From Antedon mediterranea (taxonomy: Eukaryota > Echinodermata > Crinoidea > Comatulida > Antedonidae), in contig NC_092671.1 in assembly GCF_964355755.1 (NCBI RefSeq), positions 17,882,001 to 17,946,000 on the forward strand: a DNA stretch of 64,000 nucleotides. Direction: 5' to 3'. A program made the translations under genes and the position numbers. Within the stretch, counting starts at the first letter, position 1; each line of letters begins with the position of its first letter. Positions 47,390 to 58,100 of this stretch are shown here, piece after piece. The notes under the pieces were generated by a model. It was not told where the DNA came from and did not search any database. It saw nothing but the letters and a program-made list of their open reading frames with translations.

Positions 47390-47870
47390 AATATCCAACA
47401 GTCTGAATGTTCAAATCCTCTGTGTGTCAAGAGGATAAGGAATATCCGTAGCCCGTCCGTTGAGTTAGGGTAAGTTCAGAAAAGTGATTTGATATTCAAA
47501 CAATACACAGTTACAATTATACAATAACTACACCACCTACACGTAAACAACATTCCTACTACTAACAAGGCAATATACAGCAGTCGCGTGCTCAAATTTT
47601 AGTTAGTGTTTACCGACCGACCATCCGATCAACCGACCGATAGAGTGATCTGTAGAGTCGCGTTGAACACACGCGACTAAAACATACTGACAGAATTGCT
47701 TAATTATCAATATTTATTGAAACAGTGCGCTCTTAGGCGTTTACAAAGTGGTCGGTCCGAATGTAAATAAATTGTTATTAATGGTTTTGCGCAGTTTTAG
47801 GGTGTAAACACACTGCAAACAATGTCAAATGTTTTCAACATTTTATAATTGTGTTCTTTTCCCTTATAGA

Positions 47871-47990
47871 ATGCCAGAAGACAGAAGAATAGCGACTGTT
47901 CAAGAGGCTCTGGATCATTGGATACACCCTTCCGTTATATCATCGTGTGGTTTTGCTCATATACTTTGGTTGGGGCAAGTTAAGCCAAGT
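47871..47990 (+). other. Possible exon of unknown function next to the satellite
   Basis: After an acceptor-like tttcccttatag, an ATG opens a frame beginning MPEDRRIATVQEALDHWIHP. It runs into the first satellite unit at about 47960. It has coding-like composition at its start but no recognised domain and no clear donor. It may belong to the transposon upstream. Confidence 0.25.
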
Positions 47991-49530
47991 ATCGTTATCT
48001 CAGTTCATGACGTTTATGTGTATAACGTTTTTTACTCATGTTATATAACTAAACAATTTAGTACCTATTTGATATTGCTCAAAGTAGCAGTTATATGGCA
48101 TGGACCGGGGACATTACTTGCCCCAACCCAAGTATCGTTATCTCAGTTCTAGACGTTTATGTGTATAACGTTTTAAATCATGTTATGTAAACAATTGAGT
48201 AGGCCTACCTACTGTATTTGATATTGCTTAAAGTAGCAGTTATATGGCATGGACCGGGGACATTGCTTGCCTCAACCCAAGTATCGTTGTCTCAGTTCTA
48301 GACGTATTGTTTTTTTTTGCTTTTAACAATAAATGTTTTTTTTCCTCAAATCTGTTTTGTCTCTTTCATTTTCATTATGTTTTATTGTTTCTTCCACACG
48401 CAAGTAATTGCATTTGCTAAAAATGGCAGTTAGACGGCATGGACCGGGGCAAGTGGTATTTTTCTGAAATGACTGGAGCCTACTTGCCCAAACCCATATA
48501 TCGTCATCCCGGTCCATGCCGTTTATAACGTAATTATAGCCCTATAAATCATGCGTTTATATTGCATTTTTTTATTAAAAAAAACGTTAAATTGTACGTA
48601 TTAACGTTTTAAAATGGCAGCTAGACGGCATGGACCAGGGCAAGTGGTATTTTTCTGAAACGACTGGACCCTACTAGCCCCAACCCATGTATCGTCATCC
48701 CGGTCCATGCCGTTTATAACGTAATTATTGCCCTATACATCATGCGGTTATATTGCATTTTTTTTATTAAAAAAACGTTAAATTGTAGTAACGTTTTAAA
48801 ATGGCGTAAAATGACAGCTAGACGGCATGGACCGGGGCAAGAGGTATTTTTCTGAAATGACTAGACCCTACTCGCCCCAACCCATGTATCGTCATCCCGG
48901 TCCATGCCGTTTATAACGTAATTATAGCCCTATATATCATCCGGTTATATTGCATTTTTATAAAAACGTTAAATTGTAGTAACGTTTTAAAATGGCTTAA
49001 CATGGCAGCTCTAGAAGGCATGGACAGGGGCAAGTGTTTTTTTTCTGAAATGACTGGACCCTACTCGCCCCAACCCATGTATCGTCATCCCGGTCCATGC
49101 CGTTTACAACGTAATTATAGCCCTATAAATCATGTGGTTAAATTACATTTTTTATAAAAAAAAAAATTAAATTGCAGTAACGTTTTAAAATGGCGTAAAA
49201 TGACAGCTAGACGGTATCGACCGAGGCAAGTGGTATTTTTCTGTAATGACTGGACCCTACTCGCCCCAACCAACGTATCATCATCCCGGTCCATGCCGTT
49301 TATAACGTAATTATAGCCCTATATATCATCCGGTTATATTGCATATTTTATAAAAACTTTAAATTGTAGTAACGTTTTAAAATGGCGTAAAATGGCAGCT
49401 AGACGGCATGGACCGGGGCAAGTGGTATTTTTCGGAAATGACTGGACCCTACTCGCTCCAACCCATGTATCGTCATCCCGGTCCATGCCGTTTATAACGA
49501 AGTTATAGCCCTATAAATCATAGCCCTAGT
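47955..49530. repeat. Satellite array, eight units of 150-197 bp, each with an inverted repeat
   Basis: The motif ggcatggaccgggg (with variants) starts near 48097, 48246, 48436, 48627, 48824, 49017, 49213 and 49404, giving spacings of 149, 190, 191, 197, 193, 196 and 191. In later units acggcatggaccggg is mirrored about 75 bases downstream by cccggtccatgccgt, so each unit can form a hairpin or cruciform. Between the arms lie caagtggtatttttctgaaa and cgccccaacccatgtatcgt. The first two units are shorter and more divergent. Confidence 0.9.
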
Positions 49531-50200
49531 TAGTCTAAGCCGTAAGTATAAAATCATTTAATTAAAATATAACACATATTGCGCCCCATACATTTGATTG
49601 GATCCAACTTCACAACAAAAATTGAATATCGAATAAGGAATAAGTAAACCAACTTCACACGCCGGTCGTCTACCACCACCGATCACAACACAACACCGTT
49701 CGTAGCAGGGGTGTCACGAAAGCTCAGACCACGAAAGCTCAGACCCCCTAAGACCTAAGATCACGAAAGCTAAGACCCAACACCTAAGATTACAAATACT
49801 AAGATATACTACAGATTAAAAACAATACTTGTTTATCCATAAATAATTTTAAACACAGTAGGTTTCATTTATTACCATAAATATAATTTAATACTACCGC
49901 AAAACATAGATAAACTCACATTATTTTCGCCCGTTGAGTAAATGTATATTTTTTCTTTACAACAAACAAACTTGACGGGTTGTTTGTTGGTATATATTTA
50001 CTCCATTGTGTTGGTTCAGAGGATGTTTTTCTTACGCACCTGCCTTTCTTGTATTTTGACTCCAAATTTGTTGACTAACTTTATCCTGAACACCACACTT
50101 TAAAATTAGGACTTATAAGTACTTTCAGAAAGAGAAACACATAATAACAAATAAATAAATCCTTTAAATTGATGATTTTACATATGTGTTTCTTTGTATA

Positions 50201-50998
50201 TGTTATGCGCGATTTGAACGATTTGCGCAATTTGAAATTGCGCAAAAAAATCCTTGCGCAATTTGAAATTGCGCAAAGAATTCTTGCGCAATTTAAAATT
50301 GCGCAAGGATTTTTTTGCGCAATTTGAAATTGCGCAATCAACTTGCGCAATTTCAAATTGCGCAAGAAAATCTTTGCGCAATTTTAAATTGCGCTGCACA
50401 ATTTGTAAATTGCGCAAGATAGTTCTTGCGCAATATGACACCTTTGCGCAATTTGAAAACGAACTGTAAATTTTCCCATACATGGCTAGGCTAGGCCTAG
50501 GCAGAGGAGTTTAAAATTTAGTATTTTATTATATAAATAAGACCATTTCAATGAAGATAATGTTTAATACTCACTTTTTAAGTTTTTAATATTAGTTTAA
50601 GCTAGGCCATGTAACCTAGTCAGTATCAGTAGTCCAGACCCTAGCTAGGCTAGAGTAGTATAGCCGGCCGCCCGCGCCGCGCCCGCCTGGTGGAACACCA
50701 CCGCTTCGTTTTCCTTCGTCGGTTCTTCGACGGTATGCTAACTTATAACAATATTTGCACTACTAAAATAAGGAAATGCGATATTTATGTTTAATTTTGA
50801 ATCATTCTTAGAAATTACTATAAAATATGGGTGTGCATGATTTCACAATCTGTCGAAAAACCTTGCGCAATTTGCAGATTACTTGCGCAATTTAATACGT
50901 TGCTTGCGCAATTTGAAACACATGTTTCAATTCAAATTGCGCAAGGATTTTTTTTGCGCAATTTCAAATTGCGCAAATCGTTCAAATCGCGCATAACA
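50201..50998. mobile_element. Nested foldback element made of TTGCGCAATTT palindromes
   Basis: The ends TGTTATGCGCGATTTGAACG and their mirror at 50979-50998 are followed inward by tandem palindromes of the type ttgcgcaatttgaaattgcg. About a dozen GCGCAATTT/AAATTGCGC arms lie in 50215-50460 and about eight in 50860-50975. The inverted match extends about 70 bp. The flanks are TATA on both sides. A GCGCAATTTGC copy outside, near 52021, shows the motif also exists elsewhere. Confidence 0.8.
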
Positions 50999-51020
50999 TA
51001 TACTGTAATGTAACTCCTCG

Positions 51021-51320
51021 AGCTCCCACCATGCTCAATGTTTTTGTTTCCATGGAGCGCCAAAAGAGCAACAATAATAGTACAAGCATAAAAACAGAAA
51101 GAAAACGAAACAAAAAAACTTATCATGATTTTTAAATTAAAATTTATTTGCCAGTATTTATTTCTTCGTACTTGCATGATTATACTATTATCATTACAAT
51201 TTTCATTTTACATTGTTCCATCCACACTGTAGATGGACTCCACAGAGTTTTCAGCCCTCTATATAATTTTTGCTCTTTTGACGTTCCATAGAAACAAAAA
51301 CATTGAACATGGGGTAGGCC
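51021..51320. repeat. Inverted repeat pair inside the 49709 foldback
   Basis: The left arm (51021-51070) contains caatgtttttgtttccatgg and ccaaaagagca. The right arm (51271-51320) is its imperfect mirror (tgctcttttgacgttccata, gaaacaaaaacattg). About 200 bp lie between. It probably is a third, older nested element. Confidence 0.7.
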
Positions 51321-51714
51321 TACTGTAGTACTGTAGGCTAGTCATTTTGTGTGCGAGAAAAACGTCTGTAAAATCATCAATTTAAAAATGTATTTGTTAC
51401 TTTTTATGTGATTCTTTTTCATGAAAGTGCCAATTCTAAGGTGTGGTATTCAGAATAAATGTTGGGAGTTAAAATACAAGGCAGGTGCGAAAGATAAATA
51501 TTTGTAATCTTAGGTGTTGGGTCTTAGCTTTCGTGATCTTAGGTCTTAGGGGGTCTGAGCTTTCGTGGTCTGAGCTTTCGTGACACCCTTCGTAGCAGCT
51601 TGCCTACTCTAGGGCCTGCCTCTAGTAGGGTAGGAAATTGAATCTTATTTATTTTTGACTAAAAACGTCAACGCGGTTCGTTATGATGAGGCGGTATGAT
51701 GAGGCGGTATAAAT

Positions 51715-51985
51715 AGCAGTAGGCCTAGGAAATCCTAAAATAAAGTCTAGCCTAGCTAGCTAGGCCTAGCCTAACTAGGCCTAGGCCCCCTAGGCCTGTA
51801 GGCCTAGTAGGCTAGGCCCGGGCCTAGGCTAGCCTTTTATCATTCTTACTTGGCATCTAGGCCTAGTCTAACTAGGTAGAGCCTAGACCTAGCTATCTAG
51901 GGGTAGCGGGACGATTCGGCCCTGAGACGATTCGGCCCGGGATTAGACCGGGATGATTCGGCCCTGACTGAGACGATTCGTACTA
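51715..51985. repeat. TAGGCCTA-rich low-complexity DNA and GATTCGGCC repeats
   Basis: At 51715-51900 the sequence is built almost entirely from tagg, ccta and ctag words (ctaggcctaggccccctagg). At 51911-51985 the phrase acgattcggccctgagacg is repeated about four times with small changes. No gene is seen. Confidence 0.7.
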
Positions 51986-52156
51986 ACCTATTTGATTCAA
52001 ATTGTGCAGGGAAATCCTTGCGCAATTTGCATATGGATAATCGTTTAAATTGCGCACAACTACTACTCTACAGTCAATGTATTTAAAGATGTTACATGGT
52101 CTGACTCAACAGCATTTGTTAAATTTTGTATTTAGTAACAGTATTTTTGTTTATAG

Positions 52157-55100
52157 GTATACCTAGAACAAAAATGTCGGCAATTAACGATACATTATCT
52201 ATTCTAAACGTGGAGCAGTTGAACAATGCAGTAAACCTGGCGCATGTATTACCCTTACAACCAGATGGAAACCAAACTAATCACATGACACTACCAATTC
52301 AAAATGTAAGAATTTATAGCAAACAAAGTTCAACCAATTCTGTTTGTTGGTGTCTTGTCATAGAATGACATTCTGACATCTTATTGGTCAGTTGTGGCTA
52401 CCACCTGAAGTGAAATTTCCTCTGTGGTGAATGGTAAACTAAATTTCAGTTTTCAGCTGAATAAATTACTAAAAAATGTTTCTGTATTATTAACTATGAT
52501 ATCCTTCATTTGTATTATATAATGAAAATTATTTAAAATTGGCAAAACTATGAATACACCATAGGCTACTACTTGTAAGTTTTACTCCAGTCAGAGGGAG
52601 TAAGTATGCCATATTCCACCAACAGAATAGAAACACATAAATAATAAATGAAAATATATATAGCGGCATATATATCAGCTAATAATGTTTTCAAATGATT
52701 TTTAAAACTTTTCACATTATGAACATTTCTGTATAAGAACTACTACAGGTACAGTACAGTAATAGTCTAGTTTGATTGGGTCTCCACATAAATATTTTAA
52801 ATTGTTACAGGTACTTGGATACTTGATCCTTTATCCCTTTACAGGGTCCAGGACATCATCTTGTAGGTGGCAGTTGTAAAGGGTCTTTCACACCTGTTCC
52901 GGCACGGTTCCGGTCCGGCGCCGGAAAATCCAATCGAACGTCAATGTTTCGTTTTCACGCGGCTACGCGCATATCGATTGGTGCATAGCCGCGTGAAAAC
53001 GAAACATTGATGTTCGATTCGCCGGACCGGAACCGTGCCGGAACAGGTGTGAAAGACCCTTAAGGCAATCACAAAGTATTATGAACATTAACATTTTGTA
53101 TGTTTTGTTCTATACTTGTTTAGACCAACCATGCTATGTCAGTGTCTTCTTCGATGCCAAGGATCACGGTGTCCACTACCATACCCACCAACATCACCAG
53201 TAGATCTCTTCCGATTCTGATGTTAAACACAGCCTCTCAAGGAGATCAAACGCTAAGCCATACAAATAGTAGCCTCAGACAAATAAGTAATGCATGAAAT
53301 ACTATACCTTCATAAATGAGTCAACAATGAGTAATCCTCCCTCGTTTTGGCTTTCCGTAGTTGTATTACTTCTTCTAATATTGTAATATCTGTATATGGT
53401 TAAGACACTATCATACAGAAAGACACAGGTTCAAATACCAAGAACTCTCACTCATAAAGGAATACCTGGTGTGGAAAGTATATATCTAGCCACCTAACAA
53501 CACTTAGCCAACAATAAGCTCCTTAAACATAACATTAGAAGCTTCAGAAGAAGTTTTCATGTTTAGGCTGAGAACTTCTATAAGAGAGGTTGTTTTGTTT
53601 ACCCCTTTTTTTAAAAACATAAATACCAGATTTTTATTTTTTTATATTATCTAGCAATTCCCGTTCTACAGGAGCAGAATTCACACGTCGTACTACCGAT
53701 ACAAAATGTAAGCCCTGCCAGTTTTGGAACATGCCTGCCTGTTGACCACAGTACAGATATAAGTCTTCAGACATTACTATCATCACCAAACCAGCTCAAT
53801 ACTCTAAATCTGAACCAAGTTGTCAATCATAGGATAAATGTTGACGATGGAATTCAAAGACAGAATATTAATAATAACTTGCAGGTTATATCATCAGTAC
53901 CAATCTCACAACCAGTAGCTACAGTCAATAAACATTTGCAAAGGTTAGTAAGGTCTACTAGTAGTACTGTCGTCGTCGTTGTAATCGTCGTAGTAATAGT
54001 AGTACAGTATACACAAGTTAACATCTACAAGTTTGAATTTTTTTTCTTTGCAGTTCAAAGTTGCATCAAAATGAAACCTTTTTAGTAAACTTAAAACTAC
54101 CAATTACTATTCAAAACAACCAGCCAATAAAGATCAACTCAATGCCTCAAGCCCAGCCAACCGCTGATATTTCAACTAATCCTATTGGCCAGCATCTTCA
54201 ATTATCGCTGCCGGAATTGCAAAATCAACCAATCGGAAAGAATAATATATCATTGCTAACTACAAGCAATCTGAACCATCTTGTGACTCAAGCCAGTGAT
54301 GATGAGACGTGCCAGAATGGAAACCAGATGATAGGGACACAAGACCCTGTGGCTGCTGCCAGCTTGTTTGCTGGGGTCACAGATGAATTAGATGGAAATT
54401 CTTTGATTCCAAGTGAATCGCAAACAAATGATTTTGACACTAGTTTATGTAAGTGTTATTACAAGATTCACCATGCTGATATCGAGTTTGCTGTAGATCA
54501 ATTATACATAGCCATAACTAACATTAAAATTTACACGCTTCAACCAAGATTCTTTGTTTTTTTACAGGGTGTGTAGAATGCAATACAAGTCACCCTCTAC
54601 TATGTCCGGTCAAAGGTGAACTTCAGTGTATTCAAGATTCTCCAATACTCAGCCATGCACGTCAAACCTTACCAAGTATTTTAAAGATAAAGTCTTCAAC
54701 TGTGACACCAAATGGAGACGGTAAGTCAACTGTTGGCGTATCAGAATGTGTATGAACATTCTTGGAACAAGTATAGCCAGCTATTATAGATAGTAATGCT
54801 GATTTATTTCTTACAGGTGTGTTTGCTAAAGTAACTATTGAAGCAAGGTGTCAATTTGGACCGTTAAAGGGAAGCATTTTAAAGAATGACCTTAGCACTG
54901 AATTAGATTGTCCAACACAGTGGAAGGTATATTACACCATTTATTTATGTATTGTCTGTAACAGCAAAGTCATCACAACAGAAATATTATCAAACCTAAC
55001 AAAAAGCTCATCATAACAGAAATCTCTTCACATATAACAGCAAACTCTAACAAACAACTTGTCACATCTAACAAAAAACTCATCACATCTAACAGAAAAC

Positions 55101-58100
55101 TAATCACATCATCTAACAGAAAACTCATCAAATCTAACAGAAAACTCATTAAATCTAACAGAAAAATCATCACATCTAACAAAAAACTCATCAAATCTAA
55201 CAGAAAACTCATCATATCTACACAAAACTCATCACATCTAAAAGAAAACTCATCACATCTAACACAAATCTCATCACATCTATAACACAAATCTCATCAC
55301 ATCTAACACAAATCTCATCACATCTATAACACAAATCTCATCATATCTAACAGAAAACTCATCACATCTAACAGAATTTTTATTTTATTCAATCAAAACC
55401 AACAGCGATAAATACCGCCACTAACAGGTTTGAAACATAAAACAATACAACATCAAAAACGGTTAACAATAAAATACAGATAAAATATATATATATATAT
55501 AAAAAACATAGATTGGCATGCCATAAAAAATTTCAATTAAAACAGGTTATGCAGACTGTTCAAGAAGTGAACACATCATCGTCCTCTTAAAATAACCAAG
55601 TCTATCATTAAAAATATCGATATGATTGCTATTTAGATTATTAAATGTATAAGGTAGTCTATGAAAAAGTCCCCTCTTAGTACAGTCGACACGGCTAAAA
55701 GGAATATGCAATAAATGTCTATTTCGTGTACGACCAGGAACATTTAAACTAAATAGTGAAATTAATGAACAGTCATATTTAGAATTTAAAATATTATATA
55801 AAAAAACCATATCAGATATCGTTCGACGATTGCTGACAGAATCAATGGAAAAGGCAAAATTAACACAGTTATAAGACAGGAATCGAACAAACTTCCGTTG
55901 AACAGTGTCGATTCGACGGGCCTGACATGGAGAAATTGAATTGAAAATTGCGGAACAATATTCAAGGTGAGGACGTATAATAGATTTGTATAAAGATAAA
56001 AGTGCCCTGCCGTCGTTCATAAACCTACAATTTCTCCATATTAAGCCCATCATTCTATTAGCTTTTGACAACACATGATTAATATGTGAACAAAAATTTA
56101 ATTTACTATCAATAAAAATACCTAAATCTTTCCATACATAAACCATCTCAAGATCATGTCCACTCAGATTATAATTGAAGAGCACAGGCTTTTTTTTAAG
56201 TGTTATAGATAAATATTTGCATTTATTAGCATTAAGTTTTATCCCCCACTTCTCCGTCCATTCCACGAGACCATCCAGATCCTCCTGAAGTGAAAAAGCA
56301 TCCTGTGGAGTGGTAATCACTTTAAACAATTTCAGATCGTCAGCAAATAAAAGAGACTCGGAATGATTAAATTTTAAAGGAAGATCGTTGATAAATAAAT
56401 TAAACAAAAGCTGGCCCAGGATCGAGCCCTGCGGAACGCCCGATAACACAGGGAGCCAATCAGATGTCTCTCCCCCAATGACAACACGCTGTTGTCTATT
56501 AGTTAAATAGCTTTTAAACCAACTTAACAGTGAACCGGATAAACCAAATTTTGAAAGTTTAAAAATAAGCAAATCATGGGAAACGGAATCAAAAGCCTTA
56601 GAGAAATCAGTGTAAATCACATCGCACTGCTTCTTGCTGTTAATTGCATCGTATGATGTAGCAAGAAGCAGTGCGAGGTTGGTTTGACATGATCTCCCAG
56701 AGACAAATACTCATCATATCTAAAGAAAACTGATCACATCTAACACAAATCTCATCACATCTAACACAAATCTCATCAGATCTAACAGAAAACTCATCAC
56801 ATCTAAGAAAACCATCACATCTAACAGGAACTCATCAATCACATGTAACAGAAAGCTCATCATATCTAACAGAAAAATCACATCTAACAGAAAACTTATC
56901 ACATCTAACAAAAAGCTCATCATTATGTTATGTTTTAAAAAGATATAGTATCTATTTTAACCATATTATAGTACATACATTTTTTTAAAAATCTTTGTGT
57001 ATCTTTGTCATGGATGAAATAATGAATAAAAGTAGGCTACACTCACGAAAGAGAGAAAAAAAGCTCATCATATCTAACAGTAAAATCTTACATCAAACAG
57101 AAAACTCATTACATATGTATATACTTTATCTTCTAGATATTTCAAGGTAACGATCTTCATCATTGTGTTGATACCAGAAATGAGAATATCTGTAACTGGA
57201 TGATGTTTGTACGCAATGCTAGAATGTCCGTAGAACAAAATATAGTTGCTTATCAATGGGGGCAGTATATATTTTTCACTACTATTCGTGCAATACAACC
57301 TGGGGAGGAACTCTTGTACTGGTATTCTGGGAATTATGCAAAGAAAAAAGGTATGTTTGTGTTCATGCTTTTGTGCAATTAAATTTTATTTTGGGAATCT
57401 TTAACCCATCCTCTGAACTGTTTTTGAGGTTTTACGTTGCTGGTTAATCATCTCTTGTACAAATTCAGTTCCTATCCAGCTTCTATTTTAAAATATGAAG
57501 TTTTATAAATATTGTTCAAAATTGTCTAGGTTTGAAGAACAAGCCAGAACAGTGCTTTTTAGAACTGAACAAAAACTGCTTTGTTGACTAAGATTATTGT
57601 ACTTTGCAAGTTGAAATTTTATTTATATTATTATTTCCAAATTGTCTAGGTCTGAAAGACAAGCCAGAACAGTGCTTTTGGTGTTCAAAGTGCAATCGTC
57701 AATTTCTGTCTGTGTTGAAGCTCAACAGTCATATGAAATACAGCCATCCAGACACAAGTGAACGTAAATTCAAATGCACACATTGCTCACGTGCCTTTCT
57801 GTGTCTTACCAAACTCAATGTTCATGAGATGACTCATTCAAATGTGAAGCCTCATAAGTGTAACCTCTGTGAAAAGACCTTTACAGACCCTAGCAATCTG
57901 CGAATGCATCAGCTTATTCATACAGGTAAAGCTCTGTCTACATTAACAAACTAGTTTGACAAAAAAAGTGATGTGCCCATATGGTTATATCACTACCATT
58001 TGGGCACATCACACTTGTAGTGTAGATAGATCTTAAGAATAGTAGTGAAACTGGTTGGCATGCTTGCATTATCAATCCCGGAATCTTTGGTTCAAATCCT

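Larger units (their letters stand above)
49709..51588. mobile_element. Foldback (Mutator-like) element, 1880 bp, with perfect 10-bp target duplication
   Basis: The ends are near-perfect inverted repeats of about 95 bp. Each starts GGGTGTCACGAAAGCTCAGA and contains two direct 15-bp repeats (acgaaagctcagacc), then a third related copy (acgaaagctaagacc). The flanks are TTCGTAGCAG at 49699-49708 and again at 51589-51598. No transposase ORF is present. Inside sit a smaller foldback (50201-50998) and another inverted pair (51021-51070 and 51271-51320). Target length and long TIRs fit Mutator-like or Foldback elements. Confidence 0.88.

Noticed and set aside
47955-49530. Regular direct repeats that could look like a CRISPR array
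   Set aside because: Units are 150-197 bp, spacers are not unique, and the genome is eukaryotic; this is a satellite.
50081-50483. Minus-strand ORFs rich in repeated NCARxxLRNFKLRK
   Set aside because: They are translations of the TTGCGCAATTT palindrome array; both strands give similar repeated peptides, so they are not genes.
54973-55290. Minus-strand ORF of repeated LLDLMSF
   Set aside because: It is a translation of the 20-bp tandem array and has no independent support.
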